This document shows, in pieces, positions 43,823 to 52,006 of a stretch of 64,000 bases of DNA; within the stretch, counting starts at the first letter, position 1, and each line of letters opens with the position of its first letter. Source of the DNA: Vibrio tapetis subsp. tapetis (lineage in GTDB: Bacteria; Pseudomonadota; Gammaproteobacteria; Enterobacterales; Vibrionaceae); the NCBI RefSeq assembly GCF_900233005.1, contig NZ_LT960611.1:558001-622000 (forward strand), written 5' to 3'. The notes under the pieces were generated by a model. The model searched no databases. It was not told the DNA's origin and saw only the letters and a list, made by a program, of their open reading frames with translations. A program made the position numbers and the translations under genes.

Positions 43823-44444
43823 TTACTGGCGTTCTTCTGCGAGCTATCGGGTGCGAATTGCATTGGAAGTTAAAGGGATAGAATACCAAAAGGTAGAGGT
43901 GAACATCGCACCAGGATCCGACCAACAGCTTGCACAAGAGTATGTAAACGTAAACCCAAATAAGCTCGTGCCTTGCCTAGAAGATGGAGAGCTGAGACTG
44001 CATCAATCACTCGCTATTATCGAATACCTAGATGAGGCGTGCTCGCCAAATTCGTTACGTTTGATCCCTCAAGATCAGGCTGTTCGGTATCAAGCAAAAT
44101 CATTGGCCTATGATATTTGTTGTGACGTGCACCCACTCAATAATTTAAGGGTCTTGAAGCAGTTAACTCGCCAGTTTGGTGCTGAAGAAGAGCAAAAGCA
44201 ACAATGGTATACCAAGTGGTTAACGGAAGGGTTTGCACCGTTAGAGAAGCGCTTGTCAGGCTATGAAGGCAAGTATAGTTTGGGTGACGACGTAACGTTA
44301 GTGGATTGTTGTTTGATCCCACAACTGTATAACGCCCATCGTTTTAATCTGGATATGACGAACTTTCCAAGAATCAGTGACATTGAGCGAAACTGTTTAT
44401 CGTTAGCGTCATTTCAACGCGCTGTTCCGACCCAACCAATTTGA
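43806..44444 (+). CDS. maiA: Maleylacetoacetate isomerase
   Basis: 212 residues, zeta-class glutathione transferase that isomerises maleylacetoacetate to fumarylacetoacetate. N-terminal thioredoxin-like domain with the class motif RSSASYRVRIALEVKG, then NPNKLVPCLEDG and HQSLAIIEYLDE. The C-terminal helical domain has DDVTLVDCCLIPQLYNAHRF. GTG start at 43806 has AGGAGG six bases upstream, within the end of fahA. Last gene of the operon, followed by a terminator. Confidence 0.94.
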   Translation: MLTLYDYWRSSASYRVRIALEVKGIEYQKVEVNIAPGSDQQLAQEYVNVNPNKLVPCLEDGELRLHQSLAIIEYLDEACSPNSLRLIPQDQAVRYQAKSLAYDICCDVHPLNNLRVLKQLTRQFGAEEEQKQQWYTKWLTEGFAPLEKRLSGYEGKYSLGDDVTLVDCCLIPQLYNAHRFNLDMTNFPRISDIERNCLSLASFQRAVPTQPI

Positions 44445-44476
44445 TTAGGACGTTAAATTAGGCAGAATGAGGGACA

Positions 44477-44506
44477 AAAAAAGGAGATCATATGATCTCC
44501 TTTTTT
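44477..44506. terminator. Bidirectional terminator between maiA and yajQ
   Basis: Perfect palindrome AAAAAAGGAGATCA / TGATCTCCTTTTTT between convergent genes, with T-runs on both strands. Confidence 0.93.
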
Positions 44507-44528
44507 AATGTAGAGCTTACTTACACGC

Positions 44529-45011
44529 TTAGTCGCGGAAGTTCTCGTATTGGAACGGCTGGCCTAGTTCGCTTTGCTTAAGCAGTGCGATAGCTCCTTG
44601 TAGGTCGTCACGTTTTTTGCCCGTCACGCGTACTTTTTCACCTTGAATTGAAACTTGAACTTTCAGTTTCGCATCTTTGATCGCTTTTACGATCTTTTTA
44701 GACATTGGGGCATCGATGCCTTGCTTAAACTGAATGTCTTGGTTCCAAAGCTTGCCAGACGCATCCGATTTTTGAGATTCCATTGAATTCACGTCAATGC
44801 CACGCTTAGTCAAATTGCCACGTAAGATATCGCGCATTTGTTTAAGTTGGAAATCAGCTTCAGCAGAAAGTTTTACCACTTCGTCTTTGAGTTCAAACGT
44901 TGCTTTAACGTTACGAAAATCAAAGCGAGTAGTAATTTCACGGTTTGCGTTATCAACCGCGTGACGCAGTTCGACCGTATCGATCTCTGAAACAATATCA
45001 AAAGAAGGCAT
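44529..45011 (-). CDS. YajQ-family nucleotide/cyclic-di-GMP-binding protein
   Basis: 160 residues, full length for the family. [20 protein letters not shown] and [16 protein letters not shown] at the N-terminus, [20 protein letters not shown] in the middle, and [28 protein letters not shown] near the end are hallmark YajQ stretches. YajQ binds nucleic acid or cyclic-di-GMP and affects regulation. It lies 10 bases downstream of the DAHP synthase gene, probably in the same transcript. Confidence 0.93.
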   Translation of the reverse strand: MPSFDIVSEIDTVELRHAVDNANREITTRFDFRNVKATFELKDEVVKLSAEADFQLKQMRDILRGNLTKRGIDVNSMESQKSDASGKLWNQDIQFKQGIDAPMSKKIVKAIKDAKLKVQVSIQGEKVRVTGKKRDDLQGAIALLKQSELGQPFQYENFRD

Positions 45012-45021
45012 GAAGTTGTCC

Positions 45022-46080
45022 TTATGCTTGTGTTCTAAATTTGATTGCAGATGCTAACATATCTAGCATCTCTTCGGTATGGTCCCAGCTCAAACATGGA
45101 TCGGTTACCGAGCAACCATACTTAAGATTATCAAGGTCGTTCATTGGCTGATTGCCTTCCTCAATAAAGCTTTCTGCCATGATGCCAGCAACTTTATGAG
45201 AGCCGCTACGGATCTGGTCACAAATGTCTTGTGCGACTTCAAGCTGCTTACGGTGTTGCTTTTGGCAATTCGCGTGGCTGAAGTCAACAACCAAACGCTC
45301 TGGTAAACCGACGGCTGCTAGTTGCTCACAAGCGTTCGCAACAGACTGGCTATCGAAGTTCGGGCCAGTGTCGCCGCCACGAAGAATAACGTGACCAAAT
45401 GGGTTACCTGCGGTGCGGTAAACCGTCATGCGGCCATGTTTGTCTGGCGAGTAGAAGTAATGCTGTGCTTGCGATGCACGAATAGCATCAATCGCAATTT
45501 TAACGTTGCCGTTGGTGCCGTTTTTGAAACCGACAGGGCAAGAAAGGGCAGAGGCCATTTCACGGTGAATTTGCGACTCAGTGGTACGTGCACCAATGGC
45601 ACCCCATGTGATCAAGTCTGCAATGTATTGCCCTGTGATCATATCTAAAAACTCAGTTGCTGTTGCAAGGCCAAGCTTATTGATATCAAGCAGCAATTTA
45701 CGTGCTTTATTAAGACCCGTTTCTAATGCGTAAGAGCCATCGAGGTTCGGATCGGTGATCAGACCTTTCCAGCCAACAACGGTGCGAGGCTTTTCAAAGT
45801 AAGTACGCATCACAATGAAAAGTTCATCTTTGTATTGGTCTTGGATGTTGCTTAAACGACGAGCATAATCAAGAGCTGCTTCTGTATCGTGCACCGAACA
45901 TGGGCCAACGATAACGAGAAGGCGGTGGTCGTCGCCAGTTAGAATAGCTTCAATTTGGCGGCGAGATTGAGCAATTCTTTCTGCAACATCGTCCGTGATA
46001 GGGTGAGCTTGAACCAATTCAGCGGGAGTTGGCATTGGGCCAAGGGGCTGGGTTCTTAATTCATCTGTTTTTAATGGCAT
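45022..46080 (-). CDS. 3-deoxy-7-phosphoheptulonate synthase, AroH-like class I
   Basis: 352 residues. Joins PEP and erythrose 4-phosphate in the first step of aromatic amino acid synthesis. Conserved: [86 protein letters not shown] and [11 protein letters not shown]. By memory these resemble E. coli AroH (tryptophan-sensitive) more than AroF or AroG. The neighbouring PEP-synthase-like gene recalls the E. coli aroH-ppsR-ppsA order. The feedback class is inferred, not shown. Confidence 0.88.
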   Translation of the reverse strand: MPLKTDELRTQPLGPMPTPAELVQAHPITDDVAERIAQSRRQIEAILTGDDHRLLVIVGPCSVHDTEAALDYARRLSNIQDQYKDELFIVMRTYFEKPRTVVGWKGLITDPNLDGSYALETGLNKARKLLLDINKLGLATATEFLDMITGQYIADLITWGAIGARTTESQIHREMASALSCPVGFKNGTNGNVKIAIDAIRASQAQHYFYSPDKHGRMTVYRTAGNPFGHVILRGGDTGPNFDSQSVANACEQLAAVGLPERLVVDFSHANCQKQHRKQLEVAQDICDQIRSGSHKVAGIMAESFIEEGNQPMNDLDNLKYGCSVTDPCLSWDHTEEMLDMLASAIKFRTQA

Positions 46081-46294
46081 TTTCGCGCCTGCTTATTACT
46101 GCAAAGGCGTTAAGATAACGGAAATGGCAGCTGGAATAAACCATGATTATCTGATCAGGCTTAAATCTTACGTAAATCCATGAATAAATGGCCCTGTTTC
46201 TGGTGGCATTAGTCTCAGATTATGATTCGATTTTCGAAAAGGTTGTGTTACTTTCGATGAAAAGAACCCATATTAATCGATTAATGGAGAAATC

Positions 46295-47179
46295 ATGCCC
46301 ACAGCAAGTCAAGGAACGATACACACCGACCTCTTATTAGGTGATGTTCTACCTGCTTATTCTCAACCTCATCAGTCTGATGAACTGACCGTCTTTTTAT
46401 CTGGCTTGATTCAAGAAATCATTTTCTATCATCCGAGCTTAGTTGATGACCAAACTCAGCTGTCTGATCGCGACAAAATGACGTTGGATGGCGTTCTGGC
46501 GGGCACGGCACTCAATAGCCATTTTGTTGATACTCTAGTCTCTGCCGTTGAGCGTTCTATATTGCCTCATCATAAAACGGTTCGCGTTTGCTTAAGTGAT
46601 GCTGATAGCCACAGTTTTGGCGCGTTACTAGGTGGTGCGTTTGAGTTGTCGGAACTCAACCCTGCGATGGGCCGAAGAGGGGTGTCTCGATTTGCAAGCA
46701 GTGCTTATAAATCGGCCTTTGCGCTAGAGTGTGAGGTGATTAAGCAACTGCGTGCTAAAGACGTTGATGTTCAGATCATTGTGCCATTTGTTCGTTCACT
46801 CAGTGATGCAGCAAAGATAATTGATCGTCTAGCGGAGCAAGGATTACCAAGGGGCTTGAATAAGCTTAAAGTAATTTATGGGTGTGATTTACCCTCTTCA
46901 GCACTGCTTTCTGAGCGTTTGTTACAGTATTTTGATGGGGTTGCCATCAACATTGATACGCTAACCGAGTTTACTTTAGGCGTGGATCGTAAAAATGAAG
47001 AGGTAGGGCCATTCTTTGACCCTCAGAATGATTCGGTCATCGAGCTGATTAGCTTAGTTGCTAAAAATGCTAAAGCATTAAATAAGCCTGTTCTGGCTAT
47101 CTGCGATGAGCTAATCAACTATCCAAAGTTACAAGAAAAATTAGCGGAAAAACAAATATCTTGTTTTATTACAATGTAA
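46295..47179 (+). CDS. Stand-alone PEP-synthase C-terminal-like (PEP-binding) protein
   Basis: 294 residues resembling only the C-terminal PEP/pyruvate-binding barrel of PEP synthase: ELNPAMGRRGVSRFAS (like NPMLGWRGASRY), VQIIVPFVRSLSDAAKIID, GVAINIDTLTEFTLGVDRKN (like QLTLGVDRDS), GPFFDPQNDSVIELI and KPVLAICDELI (in place of the usual CGQ motif with catalytic Cys, still Cys). The nucleotide-binding and phosphohistidine domains are absent, so it cannot be a full PEP synthase. It is divergent from the DAHP synthase gene, an enzyme that uses PEP. Role unknown. Confidence 0.78.
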   Translation: MPTASQGTIHTDLLLGDVLPAYSQPHQSDELTVFLSGLIQEIIFYHPSLVDDQTQLSDRDKMTLDGVLAGTALNSHFVDTLVSAVERSILPHHKTVRVCLSDADSHSFGALLGGAFELSELNPAMGRRGVSRFASSAYKSAFALECEVIKQLRAKDVDVQIIVPFVRSLSDAAKIIDRLAEQGLPRGLNKLKVIYGCDLPSSALLSERLLQYFDGVAINIDTLTEFTLGVDRKNEEVGPFFDPQNDSVIELISLVAKNAKALNKPVLAICDELINYPKLQEKLAEKQISCFITM

Positions 47180-47330
47180 TAGGCTGATTTTTATAAACTC
47201 GACTAAATTCTAATAGCACCACGGTGAGAATTTTGTTATGGTTCACACTGTGGTGTTTATTTGTTAACGAACTGTTGACTTAAGGTTGCATATCCATTTA
47301 ACTGGTCTGACATGTCTAGGTAGGTGATTT

Positions 47331-47843
47331 ATGCTTTCTTCTCTTCAAAAATCGAATTTGTACTTGAATCTGTTCGGATTCTTTAAGGTTCCACTCATTT
47401 GGCTTTGCCGCCCCAAAATTCTTCAATTGGATGACGAGAAAGTCATCGTAAAAATCCCGTTGCGTCGTCGTACTAAGAATCACCTTAACAGTATGTACTT
47501 TGGTACATTAGCGGTGGGTGCGGATGTGGCTGGTGGCTTCATGGCGATGCATAAGGCTGATCAACGAGGTGGTAAAGTTTCGCTGGCATTTAAAGGTGTG
47601 AGCGCTGAATTTTTAAAGCGCCCGGAAGCCGATGTGATTTTTACTTGTGTCGATGGGAACAAAATCGACAGAATGCTTGATGACACATTTGAAAGTGGCG
47701 AACGTGTCAATGAAGCCGTTAAGATCATTGCAACCTGCCCAAGCATTCATGGCGAAGAACCCATGGCCGAATTTGACTTGGTCTTATCGCTCAAAGCTGT
47801 CGGTGTGAAGAAAGCAAATGAAGCGTTAAAGAGTACTACTTAA
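47331..47843 (+). CDS. DUF4442 (hotdog-fold) protein
   Basis: 170 residues with the DUF4442 pattern: VPLIWLCRPKILQLDDEKVIVKI, NHLNSMYFGTLAVGADVAGGF, SLAFKGVSAEFLKRPEADV and AEFDLVLSLKAV. Hotdog-fold proteins of this family are thioesterase-like and probably act on acyl-CoA, though no substrate is known. It meets the next gene tail to tail with an 8-base overlap. Confidence 0.82.
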   Translation: MLSSLQKSNLYLNLFGFFKVPLIWLCRPKILQLDDEKVIVKIPLRRRTKNHLNSMYFGTLAVGADVAGGFMAMHKADQRGGKVSLAFKGVSAEFLKRPEADVIFTCVDGNKIDRMLDDTFESGERVNEAVKIIATCPSIHGEEPMAEFDLVLSLKAVGVKKANEALKSTT

Positions 47844-49188
47844 CGGTGATCTGTTCGATATCGACAATTTTTGAGCGGTTGATGACTATCTTCCATCGAT
47901 AATAGGTCTCTTCACCTAAATGATTGTCTTCTTTTATGATCAAGTTAAGTAAGTGACGTTTTTCAACCGATTCTTTGCTCACCTGCCCATCTTTAAGTTG
48001 GTAGATTCGGTTGGAGCCTTTTTCCATTAAACGTGCAATTTGTGCCAAGCTGATATTTAGGGTTTCTCGTGTTTGTTCATAACCACTCATAAATAGGGTA
48101 GTGGTCATTTCTGTCTGGCAACGGTAATGCAGTATTTGCTCTTCACGTTGTGATACACGATGCTTTCTGATGCTCTGCATTTGATAAGGCAGGTTGTTGA
48201 ATTTTGTGTAGTCCAACCATTCTATTTTTCGCCCTACAACCTTGTTAGTACTTGGATCAAAGTATCGGGCACGCCATTTAGGCTTGCCTTTACGTATCCA
48301 GCGTAGCATTAGCTCTCTTAAATCGTCTTTAAATACCTCACGAAACGCATAAACAACCGACATGGCTAAAATGAACGAAGCGGTGATTTCACCCAGGTAA
48401 TCTCTCGCCATTAGCATCGTTGTGGTCACGAATAACATCACGATACCTGTTGCTATGCCTTTCACTGCGCGAATCATGTTGTTACCCATGGTTGTGCTCT
48501 TTTTACGTAGCAATATTGGGTATTCGATAAGGCGTCGCAGTAGGCGCATTTTATTCGACATGCGGGTGATGTCTTCACGGGCTTTCTTTGAGTTGTATTT
48601 ATTGAGTTCTCGGTGCGCTTTTTCTTTTTCACATAGCACGATCAAGCGCTGTTTCACTGTGCTGTAATCACCACCACGGGGTAGATGGGCAACCAAAGAC
48701 AAAAAGTGCTGCTCTGTATACCAAGATAAGTAGTTATCGATGTTGGCGTAGTAACGCTTTAATGTTTCGTCATAAGGAATTGAGCGTCGCAGACGTTTGA
48801 GAATATCTAACGATAGCTCAAGAACTTCGTCAATTTCGTCTTCCGTTACAGTGTCTCGTTTTTCTTGGTTGAGTTCATCAACCGCTTTGTCGAGCGCAAT
48901 AACGTATTGGTAGGCGAATAAGCTCAAACTGACACGGTATTGGTTGTTAGACAATCGCCCTCGTTTTGCTAAACGAGCATGCACCAAAGGTAAGAGTGTT
49001 TCGTCACTGTAATAAGCGCGTTTTTCACTCATGGCGCCATAGTAAAAGTCGTTTTCGGGCAATACGATGGGGCTGAGAGGGATGTCTCCCGGAACAAATA
49101 GAGCAAATTCAAAGTCCAGTTTTTTCGAAGCAGGCATTACGTGCGTTATCTTTAGTGTAAGCGCATCTTGTTTTTCAACGTTGATCAC
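47836..49188 (-). CDS. Hypothetical membrane protein
   Basis: 450 residues. A soluble N-terminal part (about 1-235) with charged helices (YYANIDNYLSWYTEQHFLSL; ELNKYNSKKAREDITRMSNK), two close membrane helices at about 240-290 (GIATGIVMLFVTTTMLMARD; ASFILAMSVVYAF) and a soluble C-terminal part. No known domain. A single gene with no operon partner, seemingly a conserved vibrio hypothetical. Confidence 0.72.
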   Translation of the reverse strand: MINVEKQDALTLKITHVMPASKKLDFEFALFVPGDIPLSPIVLPENDFYYGAMSEKRAYYSDETLLPLVHARLAKRGRLSNNQYRVSLSLFAYQYVIALDKAVDELNQEKRDTVTEDEIDEVLELSLDILKRLRRSIPYDETLKRYYANIDNYLSWYTEQHFLSLVAHLPRGGDYSTVKQRLIVLCEKEKAHRELNKYNSKKAREDITRMSNKMRLLRRLIEYPILLRKKSTTMGNNMIRAVKGIATGIVMLFVTTTMLMARDYLGEITASFILAMSVVYAFREVFKDDLRELMLRWIRKGKPKWRARYFDPSTNKVVGRKIEWLDYTKFNNLPYQMQSIRKHRVSQREEQILHYRCQTEMTTTLFMSGYEQTRETLNISLAQIARLMEKGSNRIYQLKDGQVSKESVEKRHLLNLIIKEDNHLGEETYYRWKIVINRSKIVDIEQITVK

Positions 49189-49359
49189 GAAGTCACCTTT
49201 GCTTTGTTATTGGTGATGAGAAAGTACTGGTAGGAATAGAGTCTCGGGAACAGCAAGTAATATATTACCTTCTACAGTTAATAATAGGTCGAATTTCCTC
49301 AGCAAGAATACCAGAGTTAACGTATAATCTCCTCCAAATTTGTGATGAGTAACAAAAGC

Positions 49360-50193
49360 ATGATTAAAATTGGTCAAACTAATACCCTTGAGGTAGTCCG
49401 TAAAGCGGATTTCGGTGTGTTTCTAGATGCAGATGACTATGGCACTGTTTTACTGCCGAACAAGTTTGTGCCGAGTGAGGCAGAAGTTGGCAAGCCGCTT
49501 GATGTCTTCTTATATTTCGATTCTGACCACCAGCTGTGTGCAACGACTGAAACACCTATTGCTGAAGTCGGTCAATGGGGCTTAATGCAGGTTGTTGGCG
49601 TAAATAGTACTGGCGTTTTTGTTAACTGGGGTATCGATAAGAAAGACTTATTGGTTCCGTTTAGTGAACAACGTACTCGCTTTGTAGAAGGCCAAGAGAT
49701 CTTGGTTTACGTATACACAGATACGGCATCTGGCCGCATTGTTGGTACCACTAAGTTCAACAAGTGGTTGGATAATACACCTGCCAACTACGAACAAAAC
49801 CAGCAAGTTGATTTGATCATCGCTGAGCGCAGCGATCTTGGCTATAAAGCGGTTGTTAATGGTGAGCACTGGGGCATGATTTTCAGCTCGGATGTGTTTG
49901 GTAAACTGTTTATCGGCAAGCGTTTGAAAGGCTATATCCGCCAAGTACGTGAAGACGACAAAATTGATTTGTCTTTACAGAAGATCGGCACAGCGAAAAT
50001 GGACGATCTGAGTGAGCGTGTTTTAGACGTGCTCGCGAAAAAAGACGGTTTCTTGCCTTTGAATGATAAGTCTAGCCCTGACGCGATTTTCAACGTGTTC
50101 AGAACCAGCAAAGGTACGTTCAAAAAGACCATTGGTGGTTTGTACAAGCAAGGCAAGATCGTTATCGACAAAGAAGGCATCCGCCTAGTTTAA
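49360..50193 (+). CDS. CvfB-family S1 RNA-binding protein
   Basis: 277 residues from the ATG at 49360 (MIKIGQTNTLEVVRKADFGVFL); in-frame GTG/ATG at 49342/49345 are alternatives. A TATAAT at 49325-49330 puts transcription very near 49337-49342, so the later start is favoured. Three S1-like barrels (DFGVFLDADDYGTVLLPNKF; NSTGVFVNWGIDKKDLLVPF; HWGMIFSSDVFGKLFIGKRLKGYI) and a C-terminal winged helix (NVFRTSKGTFKKTIGGLYKQGKI) match the CvfB (virulence factor B) family. RNA-binding regulator; targets unknown. Confidence 0.88.
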   Translation: MIKIGQTNTLEVVRKADFGVFLDADDYGTVLLPNKFVPSEAEVGKPLDVFLYFDSDHQLCATTETPIAEVGQWGLMQVVGVNSTGVFVNWGIDKKDLLVPFSEQRTRFVEGQEILVYVYTDTASGRIVGTTKFNKWLDNTPANYEQNQQVDLIIAERSDLGYKAVVNGEHWGMIFSSDVFGKLFIGKRLKGYIRQVREDDKIDLSLQKIGTAKMDDLSERVLDVLAKKDGFLPLNDKSSPDAIFNVFRTSKGTFKKTIGGLYKQGKIVIDKEGIRLV

Positions 50194-50233
50194 GTTGTCT
50201 TCAAACAAGCGGCCTTCTAATAGGTTATGCCCT

Positions 50234-50266
50234 AAAAAAAGCCCAGAACGATACCTGTTCCGGGCT
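50234..50266 (-). terminator. Terminator, minus-strand orientation
   Basis: AGCCCAGAAC paired with GTTCCGGGCT (one mismatch). On the minus strand the hairpin is followed by T7, suiting the end of the rsmF transcript although 158 bases past its stop. It may also act on cvfB readthrough. Confidence 0.65.
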
Positions 50267-50273
50267 AGGGGAA

Positions 50274-50293
50274 AGACTCTTAATTAAGAGTCT
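50274..50293. repeat. 20-bp perfect palindrome
   Basis: AGACTCTTAATTAAGAGTCT lies between the cvfB and rsmF 3' ends. Possible second terminator hairpin or a protein-binding site; no function is assigned. Confidence 0.6.
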
Positions 50294-50423
50294 GCGCTAA
50301 TTGCCGTTGGATTTATAAAACGCACTTATATCTAAGTGGATTTATAATCAAGCATAGTATAGCCAGACTCATTTACCACCATATCTAGTGTTTTTGACGA
50401 CTCAATAAGGTGGTGAGAGGCCT

Positions 50424-51851
50424 TTAAAACAGGTTAACGTCTCTAACTTGTTCTCTTGGAAGACCATTTTTAATTCGGTTCCCTACCCATTTTCCTAAGC
50501 CAATTACGTCATCAGCCAGTTTTACGATCACTTCACCTTTACCTGATAGGTTTTCTGGGCGTACGTCTCGGCCCATGTACCACTCTCTCGCGTCATCAAC
50601 AGACAATGACACACAGTTTGACTCGTGACCGGTTGCTAGCGCCATAACGGCTTCATGCTGCCAGCGATAACCATGCTTGTGAGTTTCTGCCAGTTTTACG
50701 CCCATACGAGAAAAGCGAATTTCTCCAATCAGATTTTCTAATGTTGCTGGAAACAGCCAGACTTCTTTGTCACGTAGCCAAACTTGGCTGTGTTCAGGTA
50801 CAACAATATCAAGGGTTTTTAGCAAGCTTTCCGCCACTTCTTGGCTTACTTTTGCGTTGGCTTTTTCAAACGGGAATTTGCCCAAGCGTTTTTTTACTTT
50901 TGGTGTTTCTACGCTGGCAAGTTTTCTGATACGAGCAACGAAGAAGCCTTCACTGTCGAATATTTGTGGGTAAACGTGTAGGTAACCTTCAACAGTAGCC
51001 GCAGCGCTAGCGTTGTCGAACAAATCGGTTAAGGGTTCGAATTCTACCGCATCACCAAAGGTGTCTTTTAGGTGCTCACACACTTGTTGGTTTTCTTCTA
51101 GGTTCAAGGTGCAGGTTGAATACACCATGATTCCGCCGGGCTTTAGAGCTTGGAAGGCACTTTCGATTAGGTCTTTTTGAGTCGCCGCAATGTCGAAAAC
51201 GGATTCACGACTCCAATTGACCATAGCATCGGCGTCTTTACGAATTGCGCCTTCACCTGAGCAGGGGGCGTCTAGCAACACGGCGTCGAATTGTTCCGGT
51301 AACCAACCTCCAAACACGCGGCCATCGAAATTGGTCAATGCAACGTTTCTAACGCCACAGCGTTGAATGTTTGAGTGAAGCACTTTGACTCGGCTAGCGG
51401 AATATTCATTGGCAACCAAGGTGCCTTGGTTATTCAAAATAGCGGCAATCTGTGTGGTTTTAGAACCAGGAGCTGCGGCGACATCCAGTACTCGATCAAG
51501 TTTGTGCTCGTTTTCTAGCAGTAGCGCGGTAACGGGCATCATAGAGCTGGCTTCTTGGATATAGAACAGGCCAGCCATATGTTCCGCTGTATTACCTAGC
51601 GGCACGGTTTCGGTTTCGTCACGTTCAATCCAAAAGCCGGTGTCACACCACGGCGCTGGTTTTAGTGTCCACTGTTTGTCTTTTGCACGCACTAAGAAAT
51701 CTTCTACCGATATTTTAAGTGTGTTGACTCGAATGCTACGGCGAAGGGGTTGTTTGCAAGACGCGATGAACTCATCCATGTTTAAGTGACTTGGCATGGT
51801 TTCTTCGATCTGACGGATAAATTCGTCTGGCAATTTAATATTCTGGTGCAA
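50424..51851 (-). CDS. rsmF: 16S rRNA (cytosine(1407)-C(5))-methyltransferase
   Basis: 475 residues, the length of E. coli RsmF (YebU). SAM-binding core: VLDVAAAPGSKTTQIAAIL (motif I), NEYSASRVKVL, and DAPCSGEGAIRKD with YSTCTLNLEENQQVC, giving the two cysteines used for m5C transfer. The C-terminal PUA-like region (RFSRMGVKLAE...HEAVMAL) is present. It follows letB in the same direction, as in the E. coli yebS-yebT-rsmF order, but a terminator separates them here. Confidence 0.94.
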   Translation of the reverse strand: MHQNIKLPDEFIRQIEETMPSHLNMDEFIASCKQPLRRSIRVNTLKISVEDFLVRAKDKQWTLKPAPWCDTGFWIERDETETVPLGNTAEHMAGLFYIQEASSMMPVTALLLENEHKLDRVLDVAAAPGSKTTQIAAILNNQGTLVANEYSASRVKVLHSNIQRCGVRNVALTNFDGRVFGGWLPEQFDAVLLDAPCSGEGAIRKDADAMVNWSRESVFDIAATQKDLIESAFQALKPGGIMVYSTCTLNLEENQQVCEHLKDTFGDAVEFEPLTDLFDNASAAATVEGYLHVYPQIFDSEGFFVARIRKLASVETPKVKKRLGKFPFEKANAKVSQEVAESLLKTLDIVVPEHSQVWLRDKEVWLFPATLENLIGEIRFSRMGVKLAETHKHGYRWQHEAVMALATGHESNCVSLSVDDAREWYMGRDVRPENLSGKGEVIVKLADDVIGLGKWVGNRIKNGLPREQVRDVNLF

Positions 51852-51899
51852 AGTGACGATACTCTAAAGGTTATTTGGCGCTAATTCTAACTGATACAA

Positions 51900-51927
51900 A
51901 AAAAAATGCAGCCTAGCTGGCTGCATT
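51900..51927 (-). terminator. Terminator of letAB
   Basis: Stem AATGCAGCC / GGCTGCATT, followed on the minus strand by a long T-run (more than 8). It lies about 80 bases past the letB stop and before rsmF. Confidence 0.88.
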
Positions 51928-51960
51928 CTATTAGAAATTTTAAGGCTTACTGACCTTAAG

Positions 51961-52006
51961 GCCTTGCCTGTTGTTTAATTCTTGCCTTCTGCCTTCTGCC
52001 TACAGC
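51961..52006. repeat. Degenerate GCCTTCTGCCT repeat
   Basis: TTGCCTTCTGCCTTCTGCCT between letB and its terminator. Similar words occur at 38095-38110, so it is a dispersed intergenic repeat. Confidence 0.6.
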
